A stretch of 64,000 bases of DNA from Boswellia sacra (lineage: Eukaryota > Streptophyta > Magnoliopsida > Sapindales > Burseraceae). Below are positions 40,575-51,630 of this stretch, piece by piece (position 1 is the first letter of the stretch; each line of letters begins with the position of its first letter). Both the position numbers and the translations under genes were made by a program. Below the pieces are notes generated by a model, which was not told the origin of the DNA, did not search any database, and saw only the letters and a program-made list of their open reading frames with translations. The stretch spans positions 310,001 through 374,000 of the forward strand of contig SNVD02014754.1 of the NCBI GenBank assembly GCA_013180625.2, written 5' to 3'.

Positions 40575-43500
40575 ATGTACGGTCAAGATCGTTCATTGAG
40601 CTTTTCTTCAATCGTCAAACTCCAATCATCCTCCTCTGATCACCATCATGGTCGTCAACCCTTTGTTTGCGGGGGCTTGTTTCTTGATCAAACACCTCCT
40701 CCTTCCTTCGTTTCATTAGTCTTTACTAAGAATAGTAATAATAATGACGCCAATGCTCTTTGTTTCAAGAAAGTGCTGCGTTTTGACCGGCGGCGGCGGG
40801 GACGAGGTGGGTTTTTGTCGGTCAGCTTGCCGATCAAGGGAAATGGAGATGGGTATGTTGGGGAATCGAGTGAAAGTTGGGGGCAAAATGGGAATGAGAG
40901 TAAGTGTACAGTGGAGGAGGTGGACGAGGAGGAAACGACGACGTTTAAGCTGGATGACAAGGTGAAGGAGAAGGAGAGGGAAACCGGTGCTTTCAACACC
41001 GCCAAGCATTTGCTGGCAGGAGCTGTGGCTGCTGCTGTTTCAAGGTTCTCTCTTTTGCTTCTTTCATCACATGCTTTTATTATTTTTGTATTTGTAATTA
41101 GTAATTGCTCTTTCACTGTTACAATAACAATTAAAAGTACAAAAAAATTCAGTACATAGTCCTAGCCAAACGTATTCAAATTTTATTTGGATTGAAAAAT
41201 TCGAATTCTTGTTCTGTTTTTGGGTACATGTCATAGCGTTGAGTGAGTGCTGGTGCAAGTCTTTTTTTTGATGATTCCATGTTGAACAAATATGTTTAGT
41301 AAAACTTGAGAGTCAAGGAAGAAACAAACTTGTGCATGTGGCGCCCCTGAAGAATTTTTCTTTTATTTGTAACAGTCCAATTGCCTTTTTCATAGTTGAA
41401 GTAGACTTCAAAGGTAGAACTATGTTAAACAATTTAATCGTTTAGATGAACATGGGATTGTAAGAACTGACTTTCTTAGATCCATTAGGAACTACGGCCG
41501 AGTTCTTGAATTCACTTATTTATATAGATATGTAGTTGGGTGTTGCAATGATGTTGAGCATGGTTGATGATGAAATATTTGAAAACATGGGAAACAAAGT
41601 GAAAAATAAACATTTTGAATGCCAAATTTCTTGAATGTACTAAAATGTTATGGCAGTATGTTTTTGTGCCTACTTTTCTAGTCTCCCGTTTTGTATCCCT
41701 TATTAAAGTTTGACTGCTTAAATGATTCTGATTTTTGTGTAAAATAAGTGTTTCATTAATCTAGATTCTCTGGACGAATTCCTTTTGTGTTGTGTTGTTA
41801 GAACTTTTGTTGCCCCTCTTGAGAGATTGAAGTTGGAATATATAGTCCGTGGTGAGCAGAAGAATCTTTCTGAGCTCATAAAAAAGATTGCAGCTTCTCA
41901 AGGGCTGAAAGGTTTTTGGAAAGGAAATTTTGTCAATATTCTTCGTACTGCTCCTTTTAAGGCTATCAACTTCTATGCTTATGATACATACAGAAATCAA
42001 CTGTTAAAATGGTCTGGGAATGAGGAAACCACAAATTTTGAGCGGTTTGTTGCTGGTGCTGCATCTGGAATCACTGCCACCTTGCTCTGCTTACCATTGG
42101 ACACTGTATGTGCTAATTTTGGTTTATTTCTCTAAAAATCGTTTAACTTGCTGCTTCCTGCTGTAAGCAAATTTCTTTTCTTCTCGTATTTTTTTTATGT
42201 GCTTAAGTACTTATATTTTATTGAGTAATTTTGGAGATTTCTTTTTGATCTGGTAAGAGTTGACAGAAGGGGAAGTAGATTACTTCCAGGAGTTTATGCT
42301 ACTTTCCATGATCATATTGTTTGCATAGAAGTGGGAAAAAATGCAGTTGATTTGTCTCGCATGAATTGTGATTTTCTTTGAACCAGATATTTTGCTTCAA
42401 GTATTCTTTTATGCTTAGTCTTTAAAACTTGATACCTCATTAGTTCAGCAGCCGTTTGGGTCCCAAACATTTAGTTTACAGTGATAGTACAATGGCTTAG
42501 ATTGCATGTTACATGTGATATCTGGTAATCAACATGTAAATAAGTTTATTCTTTTAAAGCACCTATAATTTTTATTGCATATCGATGGGTCCATTCTTTT
42601 ATCTTGGCACTTATTTAGAATCAGGTAGTTTTGATATTTATATGACCTTGTATTTTCATATCTTATCATATTTAGTAATGCATTGTCCTTTTCTGCCAAT
42701 GGGTAAGCATGGTTTTGATTTGCAAGTCTTGAGAGTTATTATAGAATTTTGGGGGTGGTCATGGCCCGGCCTCTGATTTTATCTGCTGAATGGTATTAGG
42801 CAGAGTCAAAGTCTTGCTTGTGTGCACCATAATTCTTTTTCTGTGGAAAAGATGGTTAGATATTGCGTACTAATGCCGCCATTATATATTCAACCACTGA
42901 GTTTCCTCAGTAAATTACTTTTCCAACAGATTTAGTATTATACAGAATTGTCTTTTTGTCAGATGGTCAACTATTCAGAAAAAAAGTTTTGTATCGTGTC
43001 TGTAATGCAATAATTTGTATTTGTTAAATTAAATTATTTCCTGTATTAGCAAACTGAGTTTTGCTCAAATCAAACTGCCACCTGACATGAGAAATATTGC
43101 AGATAAGGACAGTTATGGTGGCACCAGGTGGAGAAGCATTGGGTGGTATAATTGGTGCATTCCGCCACATGATCCAAACTGAAGGATTCTTTTCTCTTTA
43201 TAAGGGTTTGCTACCCTCAATTGTAAGCATGGCACCTTCAGGTGCGGTTTTCTATGGTGTCTATGATATATTGAAGTCAGCTTATCTCCATTCGCCAGAA
43301 GGGAGGAAGAGAATTAAATATATGAAAGAGGAAGGTCAGGAACTGAATGCATTGGAACAACTGGAGTTGGGTCCAATCAGAACATTGCTTTATGGGGCAA
43401 TTGCTGGTGCCTGTGCTGAAGCTGCTACTTATCCCTTTGAAGTTGTGAGAAGACAGCTCCAAATGCAAGCGCGTGCAACAAAGTTAAGTGCATTGGCAAC

Positions 43501-44008
43501 TTGTGTCAAGATAGTTCAGCAAGGAGGTATTCCTGCTCTGTATGCAGGATTAATCCCCAGCTTATTGCAGGTCTGATGTTTATCTACTGAACTTTTGAAC
43601 TTTTCTTTTGTTTTGCTTTTCGCATTTCAACACTAAAGACTATAAAAACAGATTTTTTTAGGTATGGTTAGAATTTGCTTAAGAAATACTCTGTTGCGTG
43701 ATATCCTAAATTTTTGGTTTTTCTGGATAACAAAATTTTATATGGTCCACATGCATCATTCATCTGGCAAGGACATTTTGCCGTTTTCTGCTGATGCTAT
43801 TATGAATATGTTGCATCCTTGCTGTTTCATTACATTAGAGTTGATCAAATGTGTTGATCTTTTATTTGACAATAATATTTTCATATTTTCTAATATGAAC
43901 CTGTTTTAACCTGAATGCTTTCTTATCCTACAGGTTCTACCATCGGCAGCCATAAGTTATTTTGTATACGAGTTCATGAAGATAGTTCTTAAAGTAGAGT
44001 CAACATAG
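40575..44008 (+). CDS. BTL3: Mitochondrial carrier, BTL3-like adenine nucleotide transporter
   Basis: Mitochondrial carrier family (SLC25) protein of the Brittle-1-like group. The counterpart is Arabidopsis At5g64970, a probable adenine-nucleotide transporter of the inner membrane. Four exons: 40575-41044, 41802-42105, 43103-43570 and 43934-44008. They total 1317 nt, or 438 residues. The first ~130 residues are a non-conserved Arg/Gly- and then Glu-rich extension. Three carrier repeats follow, with signatures PLERLK, PLDTIR (spanning the exon 2/3 junction) and PFEVVRR. Diagnostic stretches are GAFNTAKHLLAGAVAAAVSR, GLKGFWKGNFVNILRTAPFK, MAPSGAVFYGVYDILKSAYL and LPSAAISYFVYEFMKIVLK. The substrate is inferred from the family. 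Start choice in the variable N-terminus is the least certain point. Confidence 0.92.
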
Positions 44009-45233
44009 ATATTGAATCCAATCAATCGAAACATCAAGGGGCCCAACTAAAGTAGAGGCTGAGAATGGTTTATATTTTGCAAGGAACATTTAAATTCTTT
44101 TGGTTGTGGTTTTGTGAGACGAGGTGAAGTTTGTTTTCACTGGATCGTTTCTAACACGAGTGAGGGATGTTGTGAATATCCCTTTGTCTTGTTTTAGCCT
44201 CTTGATGGCCTTCTTCATAATGAAAGTGATTTTTTTTTAAAGCTAAATTCTGATGTTGGTATCAGAATATTTGGATGGGCATGTATGCATCTAGGAGTTG
44301 GTGTATATGGTTATATGTAATGCTGCCACATCGTTTCTGTTTCTCTCGTCTTCCTTCCTTCTCATTGATGGGTATATGTGGTAATTTGGTTAGCTGGTGT
44401 TTGCTTGATTACTTTGTGACTAATGTTTTGTGCTTGTGATGATCTAAACATGATAAACTCTGTTAATTTCATGCATCTGAGAAATTGTACTTTGGATTAA
44501 AACAATCTTATTGGAGTTAGATGAATATATATATACTGTATGCAATCAAATGCCTTTCACAATGCTGGAAATTAAATGAGGGGGTAAGCGTTTTGCCCTT
44601 GAGCCTACTCAAAGTGGCATGCAATACTAACTTGCCAAAACAAATCACCTACTAGTAATCTAGTATGCATTCGAAATTCACATTCAATAATTAATAAACA
44701 AAATTCAAACGCAAATAATGTCTTATCCAAGAGGATGAAATTGCAATGGTAATCATATGAATATAAGTTTCAAATGGAAAATATGAGTTATATTCAATCT
44801 TAACACCAAGTATATCATATAAAAGTCCCATTGGATTGAAAGTAAACAATCACCTAATTTATATGAACGTTACTATCATATATGACTTATTTATCAACAT
44901 TAAGAAAACATTGTCTAACTCACTTTTCCATCGAGATCATATGACATATAACTAATTAAGTTGGAGATCATGTGACATATAACTAATTAAGTCGAAAATC
45001 TAACACGTAGACTTCTTAAACACGTCGAATACAGGACTAAAAAGGTAACAAGATAACCTTAAATAAGTAAAATCTATATTAAGAAAATAAAATCTTATCA
45101 ATATTAATTATCTTAAAACACTAAAAATCTTAGTTTAAACAAGAAAATATTATTTGATTTCCTAAAATAATGAAAGTCCTAATTAAAACTGACTCCAACT
45201 CAAGCTGGCAAACTCGAGAATGAAATAATAATC
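44009..45233. other. Convergent spacer between BTL3-like and NHL genes
   Basis: 3' UTRs flank AT-rich sequence. At 44932-44995 a unit of about 32 bp (GACATATAACTAATTAAG core) is tandemly duplicated with two or three differences. No gene was seen. Confidence 0.6.
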
Positions 45234-45947
45234 TTAATTAGAAGCAAATAATAGCACATTATGATACTTAACATTGCATTTCCTGGAGCCATGACCCATC
45301 ACCGTCCCAGCAGTCCCAGACGGAAATCCAACCATAATCTTTTCACAAGAGACAGATACCATCTTTCGTTTCTCGTCATCGGTTGCAAAATTAAACCAAG
45401 CCCTAGCGTTGATGGTGGTAGTGAAGCTCAGAGTCTTGCGCACGTCATATTCTGCGGCCATAACTTGTGCAAGAGAAGTGTTGTCATTTTTATACGCAGT
45501 AAGATTTGTGTATACGAAAACGGGGTAGTTTTGAACTTGAAGGAAGGGCTCTATCTTCGCCGACGCTATGCTTTCATCTTTGTAAAAAACTGAAACCCTA
45601 ACATCGTCGTAGAAAGTTGTACCATATTTAGGGTTAGGGTTTGTAAGATAGAAGGTAATGCTCAAGTTACCAGCCGTTACGTGAGAAGGAGATGAATACA
45701 CAGTCATTGAATCAACTTCAACTTCAACGGCTCGAGAATTTGATCCCTTGGATTCCGTAACAATAAGCACAAAGCCCAAAACTAATGCTATAGCAAGTAG
45801 GGCTATAAGTGACTTACATAAGCAGCGCTCGATAAATAACATGGGGTCGTAGACTGTGTCGTCATCAGCGGCGGTGGTTCTCATGGCTCTGCTGGGTATT
45901 GGTCGATGTTGAGTTGCGCTAAGAGATGTGTTACACTGTGAGTTCAT
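45234..45947 (-). CDS. LEA_2 / NDR1-HIN1-like (NHL) protein, tandem copy 1
   Basis: Single-exon membrane protein of the NHL/LEA_2 group, members of which sit in the plasma membrane and are often linked to defence or stress. It is 237 residues from the first ATG. One membrane span lies at about 43-65 (LCKSLIALLAIALVLGFVLI), followed by a LEA_2-type beta domain: VDSMTVYSSPSHVTAGNLSI, TNPNPKYGTTFYDDVRVSVF. The second copy lies 1.7 kb upstream at 47692-48321 and shares long identical blocks, including KIEPFLQVQNYPVFVYTNLT. A TATA-like TATATATA at about 45968-45976 lies only ~20 bases upstream of this ATG. Initiation at the in-frame ATG at 45884 (MRTTAADDDTVYD), which aligns with the start of copy 2, may therefore be the real one. 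The specific NHL subfamily is not identified. Confidence 0.82.
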   Translation of the reverse strand: MNSQCNTSLSATQHRPIPSRAMRTTAADDDTVYDPMLFIERCLCKSLIALLAIALVLGFVLIVTESKGSNSRAVEVEVDSMTVYSSPSHVTAGNLSITFYLTNPNPKYGTTFYDDVRVSVFYKDESIASAKIEPFLQVQNYPVFVYTNLTAYKNDNTSLAQVMAAEYDVRKTLSFTTTINARAWFNFATDDEKRKMVSVSCEKIMVGFPSGTAGTVMGHGSRKCNVKYHNVLLFASN

Positions 45948-45966
45948 TAGTTAATGAATTCATTAT

Positions 45967-45977
45967 TGTATATATAG
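45967..45977 (-). promoter_or_regulatory. TATA-box candidate, NHL copy 1
   Basis: CTATATATACA on the minus strand lies about 20 bases before the first ATG and about 83 bases before the second in-frame ATG. With a normal TATA-to-start distance of about 30 bases, the transcript would begin after the first ATG. Confidence 0.5.
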
Positions 45978-47691
45978 GGAATGAAATTACAAATTAATAC
46001 CCTTAGATAATCATCAAATATAATTACAGCCTAAGAAAAAGCTCTTAATAACGTTATTAGATAGTTGAAACTTGAAAAGCTATAATTTTATTAAAAAAGA
46101 AATTAAAGAAATCAAATCAAGATAATTGATTATATATGTGAATTTAATTAGCTTTTTCACCAATCTAGCTAAACTAGCAAGTTACAGAATAATATGATCA
46201 TATAATTAATTTATATATTTTTTAGTAAATTTTTTACTTTGGTATTATAAAATAGAAGTTACAAATTATTAAGATAATTAATAATATTCTTTTAGCTTTT
46301 TTACGCTTCTGAATCTCTGATCACCATTATAAAGTAGAAGTGAAATGGAAAATAATAGTATTTCGTGTAATTGATGCACATGAAACGTACACATGATCTT
46401 CTCTCTTTTTATTCCGAATAATTTACAACATTATAATATATAAAGCATATTATATCCAAATGGCAGAGGCTAATTATCGGCCGGGGAAATTTTTTGGTCA
46501 ACTCCTGTTAATCACCTTTAATGATTTCAAAATGCGATATAAGCATTAAAAATTAACAAATTTTAAAGAAAATAGTACAATTACGCATCTTTTTAATGCT
46601 TCTTTATATATATTCTATAGCATTTTTAATATCTATCTCATAATTTACAAAAGTACACATGATAAATAGTAAAAACAAAAATGAACTAGAAAATTGCATT
46701 TTCAATAGGATTTTGCCAACTCAAATTGTAAAGAGAGTTGGTCAAATAATATAAGCAAAAAATCAAATTGTAGAGAGAGTTGATCAAGTAATATAGAAAA
46801 TATATTCGATAATTCATTTAAAAAACTTGACCAGAGTAGACCTTTATCCGAAAATAATCCACATATAAACTACAAATAATTCAAATGGCAAATGGCAACA
46901 TTTGTTAGTTTATTCATCAAATATAATTACATCTTCAAAAAAAGGAAGCTCTTAATACCCAGTTAAAACTTGAAAAGATATAATTTTGGTAAACATGACA
47001 AATAATATAAACTCGTGTTAAATTCATGATAAATAGTAATTATATATATTCCTATCACATAAAATGATCCATAACTCGTGTTAAACAAATGTGCTTAATC
47101 ATGTACATGTTCACGTTGTTAATGAAGAATATTAGCAATAGTCTCCATTGGTAGTTGAAATTAACTATGGACTGGACATTTTTGTAATTTAATAAAAATT
47201 TTGTGAATATAAGTCAACAAGAACAAGAAACTTCAGAACTAGTAGTGAAATCAATCTCAACGTAAGGGGAAACTTAAGGATATTGACAATTTGACATATG
47301 AAGTTTTTAATTTAAATTAAAAGATGATAAAACAGAAAAAAATATTGATATCTATCCCAAATTTTTTATCCCCAATAATATGCATTCAATTAGTAATTAT
47401 CAAATAGACGTTTTGATGATGCAATGACTTATCATATCATCTCCATTAATTCAATAAATATCACTAGCACTGAAATGGGATTTGGGAATAAAAATTTGGT
47501 AAGTATATTCATTACTCAAAAAATGAAAATTGAAAATAATATGTGTTTGATATTCACGGGATTAAAAGAAAACATCAAAATTTCCAGCAAATTCAATTAA
47601 GAATGAAAACATAAGCTTAATTAGAAGCAAATCATAATAGATAATTATGATAATCTAACATTGCACCCGACTAGAAGCAAATTTATTAAAC
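45978..47691. other. Spacer between the two NHL copies
   Basis: AT-rich with no gene. A block at about 46011-46095 (CATCAAATATAATTACA, then AAGCTCTTAATA, then AAACTTGAAAAG) recurs at about 46914-46993 in the same orientation with moderate divergence. This shows that flanking DNA was duplicated too. A second small direct repeat (AGAGAGTTGRTCAARTAATATA) occurs at about 46731 and 46776. Confidence 0.6.
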
Positions 47692-48321
47692 TCAAGAAGC
47701 AAATTTTGAGAACCTAACATTGCACCCCTTGGAAGCAGAAGAGATCATCGTCCCAGCGTTGGCAGTCCCAGCTGAAAATCCAACCATAATCTTCTCGCAA
47801 GAGACAGAAATCAACCGCTGTTTCTCATCATCTGTTGTAAAACCCAGGAAAGCCCTAGCAGTCAAGGTGGCAGTGAAGGTGAGAGCCTTGTGCAACTCAT
47901 ATTCTGCAGCCATAATGTGTGCAACAGAAGGGTTCGCATTTTTATACGCAGTAAGATTTGTGTATACGAAAACGGGGTAGTTTTGAACTTGAAGGAAGGG
48001 CTCTATCTTCGCTGACGATATGCTTTCATCTCTGTAAAAAACTGAAACCCTAACATCGTCGTAGAAAGTTGCACCATATTTAGGGTTTCTAATAGAGAAC
48101 GTAATGCTCAAGTTACCAGCCGTTGCGTAAGAGGGAGATGGATATACAGTCATTGAATCAACTTCCACGTCAACCGCTGAAGGACTGATTTCCTTACTGA
48201 TTTTCACAAAAAACATGAAATCCACTAGACCTGTAATCAGAACACCTAACATAGTTCCTAAGCAGAAGAAGAGGCAGGGGTCGTCGGGGCGCTTGTTGTC
48301 AGTAGCGGTACTGGTACTCAT
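47692..48321 (-). CDS. LEA_2 / NDR1-HIN1-like (NHL) protein, tandem copy 2
   Basis: Paralogue of the gene at 45234-45947, same strand, single exon. The first in-frame ATG is at 48321, giving 209 residues; the upstream frame up to 48363 lacks an ATG. The start is MSTSTATDNKRPDDPCLFF. A membrane span lies at about 18-40 (CLGTMLGVLITGLVDFMFFV). The LEA_2-type domain contains VDSMTVYPSPSYATAGNLSI, NPKYGATFYDDVRVSVFYRD and SVSCEKIMVGFSAGTA. Relative to copy 1 the N-terminus and membrane span have diverged strongly while the beta domain is highly conserved. The NPNPKY of copy 1 is RNPKY here, a two-residue deletion. A TATAC word near 48380 could serve as TATA box. Function is unknown beyond the family. 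Confidence 0.85.
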   Translation of the reverse strand: MSTSTATDNKRPDDPCLFFCLGTMLGVLITGLVDFMFFVKISKEISPSAVDVEVDSMTVYPSPSYATAGNLSITFSIRNPKYGATFYDDVRVSVFYRDESISSAKIEPFLQVQNYPVFVYTNLTAYKNANPSVAHIMAAEYELHKALTFTATLTARAFLGFTTDDEKQRLISVSCEKIMVGFSAGTANAGTMISSASKGCNVRFSKFAS

Positions 48322-48746
48322 GGCTCCGTTGTTGTGAATGGCGGTGCTGGTACTGGTACTCAAAAAAATGGTACTGGCGTATAAAAAATGGTTTTGGAAT
48401 TTGATTAAATTTGCAAGTGCTTATCAAAATTTTGATAAGGATTAAATAATAATTATAGGGTCGGTCTAAAATTATAATTGTTATGAACTTATGTTAGTTA
48501 ACAACGCTCTTTAAATATCCGTCCATACACGTATAAAACGATTCCGAATTTGATTAAATTTTCATTTACTTATCAGATTTGATGGATTACACAAAGGGTT
48601 GGTCTAGAATTATAATTATTATAAACTTGTATCCATCTCTATCTATAAGCTAGACATGGTGTTTGCATGACTTTAAAAAGACAATTCTCTCTACCATTAT
48701 GAAAGTTGTAATAGTTTCTTATTTCTATATCCTGTATTGGTGGTCA

Positions 48747-48948
48747 CTTATGTACCATTAAAAAGACTTTGATGCATCTTTTTTTTTTTGAAAAAATTAC
48801 TATTCACATAAAAAGAAAAAAGATAGTACAATAACTTATGTACCATTAAAAAGACTTTGATTCGATGTGTACCATTAAAAAGACTTTGATGTATCTTTTT
48901 TTTTGAAAAAATTACTATTCACATAAAAAGAAAAAAGATAGTACAATA
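48747..48948. repeat. Repeated LINE 3' ends
   Basis: An 87-bp block at 48747-48833 (GTACCATTAAAAAGACTTTG, a T-run, then TTACTATTCACATAAAAAG) recurs at about 48867-48948. A third partial copy, the first 28 bases only, lies at 48834-48861. The second full copy leads directly into the LINE body, so the blocks look like duplicated or successive LINE 3' ends with their oligo-A (T on this strand) tail. Confidence 0.75.
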
Positions 48949-50047
48949 TACGAGGGGCATACCCTAAGAAGAGTAATTAGTACTCACAAGTCCAAAAGGA
49001 AATAACAAAACCCAAAAGCTTCAAACGAATAAACAGAATATAAAGCTAAAGACCCTAGACAAAACGATTGCGCATAGGCCCAAAACCAACCACAACATAG
49101 CCAAGATCACCCAAACAATAAAAACAAAAGGGCATATTAACCCAATCTAGCAAAATAAAGTCCAAGAAAACAAACTAATGATGAAGACCTCATATGGCAC
49201 GAAGTTGAGGAGTGATCACATACTTGGCCTCCAAGGTTAGAAGCCGAGAGTGAACCAAGGTAAAAATCTCATCAATCACTTGACGACAAGTCCGACGACG
49301 TTGCTGATACACACGATCATTCCTCTCATACCATAGAAAATAAACTGTAACAGAAAAGACCAAACGTGCAAGGATATGCTCAAAATTCTTTCTGCCCTGA
49401 AGATGAAGAGAAGCCCAATGAAGTAAAGTGAGCTAATCAGAAGATGGCCAAACAATGAGAGTCTTAGCTGTAATCTCCTCCCATACAGAAGACGAGAAAG
49501 GACATCTAAAGAAAAGATGCTCATGAGTCTCATTTGCTGAGGCACAGAGAACACAACCCAAAGAGGATAACATGCCATGACGCTGTAATCGATCTATACT
49601 ACGAAGACGACCCAAGGAGGCAAGCCAAAGAATAAAAGAGTGTCTTGGAACATGGCCGGGGAACCAAAGAAGATGATGAAATGAATTCACGGCTCGTCTA
49701 CTCCGTAAAAACTCTCATGCTAAGACAATGGAGAAAACTCCAGAGGTGTGACCCTTCCAAACAATACGATCAGGAGTCCCCATCATAGGCCGGAAGCTAA
49801 TAGAGTCCTAAATTCGTCCAAGGGCCGATCCACCATCAGAAAAAGTCCAATCCCCATCTTGAATAATAGCGGAGACATTGGCATCTGAGGGAAGATCTGT
49901 AGATGAAAGATTCCTGAAATCTTTTTCATTTTGTTTAAATAAAAAAAAGTTATAGGGTGACCATTCTTTCTGTAAATCTTCCTTTACAGTGAAGATCCAT
50001 AACATGGGTACACTTTTGAGGGATTCTTGCTTAAGCAACAAGAACAA
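48893..50047 (-). mobile_element. Decayed 5'-truncated LINE (non-LTR retrotransposon)
   Basis: On the minus strand, frames broken by stops and shifts read like the C-terminal end of a plant L1-type ORF2. They include DRIVWKGHTSGVFSIVLA, then HVPRHSFILWLASLGRLRSI, CVLCASANETHEHLFFRCPF and SSVWEEI. This is the zf-RVT zinc-binding region that follows reverse transcriptase, with its Cys/His ligands (C-x2-C, H-x4-C type) still visible. Further downstream are VYFLWYERNDRVYQQRRR and an Arg-rich end. Endonuclease and the RT palm are absent, the usual 5' truncation. Stops occur at least in SIVLA-stop and after VWPSSD. The 3' end carries an oligo-A tail on the minus strand near 48893-48906. Confidence 0.82.
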
Positions 50048-50601
50048 GGAGCTGTAGAGCTTAGTTGCTTCTTCCGAGAAGTTATAGATTTAGCTTAAAC
50101 TGTGAAGGGATGCATCAAAGTCCCTTTGAATCAAAATAATAGACTATCATTTAAAGTCAATAACAATTAACAAAAAAGGTTCAATCCCAATATTATATGA
50201 CATAAAAAATTAATCGATCTAATGTTGCCCTTGCCAATCTTCTTGCAATATCGTTTGCTACAAGAGACTTCAACCACACAGACACAAGACTGGGTTGTCA
50301 ATTTGTCCCAAGGACGTCCCTTAATAACTTATATATAAAATGTTATAGTAACAATCTCTTATAAAAGAAAATTATTTCAAATATATATATAATTGCATTT
50401 TACTTTACATAAAAGTTCCACGTCACAATTCCCATATATGAATCTGACTTCAATCATTTAAACTCGAACTCAAAACAAAAAAGCAGAAAAAGCAGTTGTT
50501 TGAAATTCAGTGATAGCTCGTAGGTTGTTCGATACATAGCCTCACACAGAGCACCAGAAAAAGCAGAAAGAAAAACTTTGGAAAGAGAAGTAGACACAAA
50601 G
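50048..50601. other. Intergenic: AT-rich spacer
   Basis: No gene or repeat was recognised beyond simple AT-rich sequence. Confidence 0.5.
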
Positions 50602-51630
50602 AGTGCGTTCGACCCTACTGACAGCTTTTGAATTCTACTACTAATTACAACTATTTTGGTATTTAATAAACTCTTTCAAAACTAATTGTCTAAGAAACTA
50701 TTACTCAAATAATCTATTTTCATATTAAATTACAAAAGTAAGTATATGGCAACTTTTGAAAATTAATTTTGAAAAGAAAAAATTTTGATATATCAAAATA
50801 TCAAAATTGTCCTTCTTAAATAATAAAAATCAAGAAATACCCTTCGATATTAAATTTTTAAAATTAATTATTATTTGATTATTTAAATAAATTAAAAATA
50901 TAAATTTATTTTGAAATTATTTTTCTGGAAAATAAAAAAGTCCCAAATTTACTGTCACTGGCAACCGGCCGCCATCCGTCAAACCCGTTTGGTTACACCG
51001 TCACCATTAGAAAAGTCGTCGAAAAGAGCCCTATTTATATCCGCTATCATCTTCTTCATTTACGGTAACTATTGATGGGATCTGACGTTTGAAGTTACGG
51101 TAGTCGAAACTTCAATTGCTGGATCCTGTCAATAGCTACTGTAAATGGAGGAGATGATGACAAATATGGAAAGAGTGTCCTCTAACGACTTCCTTGGCTG
51201 TGGCGGTGTCGTCTCAGTCGCTAAGGCGGCAGCAACTGATGACAATAACTCTGGCAACTCTATTTGATTTTCAAATTTAATTGATTTTTATTATTTATAA
51301 TAAAAAATTATTAAAATTATTAAATATATTTAATAATTTTTAATGTTTAAAAAATAATTTAATTATTTTTATATTATATTTCAAATTTATTTAGATATTA
51401 TGGTAGTTATTTTTATCAAAATTATTTACATTTTAATAATTTTAATGAAATTGAGATTTTGAAAATCAAATTTATCAAACATATATCCATAGTTTTTAAA
51501 CAGCACAATAATTTTGAAAAGCTAATTTACCAAACACCCTAAACCTTCTTAAATAGCATAGCTAACAGCTATTTCTTTTTATAGCACTTTTTTACAGTAA
51601 TTTTCGAAAGCACGGCAGTCCCAAACATAT
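50602..51630. mobile_element. Decayed DNA transposon (hAT-like ends)
   Basis: The left end GAGTGCGTTCGACCCTACTG and the reverse complement of the right end GATATGTTTGGGACTGCCGT line up as degraded inverted repeats, continuing into AGCTTTTGAA- and GCTTTCGAAA-like words. Both resemble the common plant end GTGCGTTTGGGA-TGCTG. The body is AT-rich except for a GC-richer 300 bp in the middle, which contains a long hairpin. No transposase and no convincing target duplication were found, so class and exact borders are tentative. Confidence 0.45.
51048..51159. repeat. ~110-nt near-perfect hairpin
   Basis: Left arm 51048-51096, right arm about 51108-51159, loop about 11 bases. The left arm contains ATTTACGGTAACTATTGATG. 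The reverse complement of the right arm contains ATTTACAGTAGCTATTGACA. About 80 percent of positions pair by eye over some 50 bp. It lies inside the decayed DNA transposon. The structure is of miRNA- or siRNA-precursor size, but nothing shows that it is transcribed. Confidence 0.75.

Noticed and set aside
40688..41116. 142-codon minus-strand frame opposite BTL3 exon 1
   Set aside because: Shadow of the GC-rich first exon of the carrier gene, with no independent signals.
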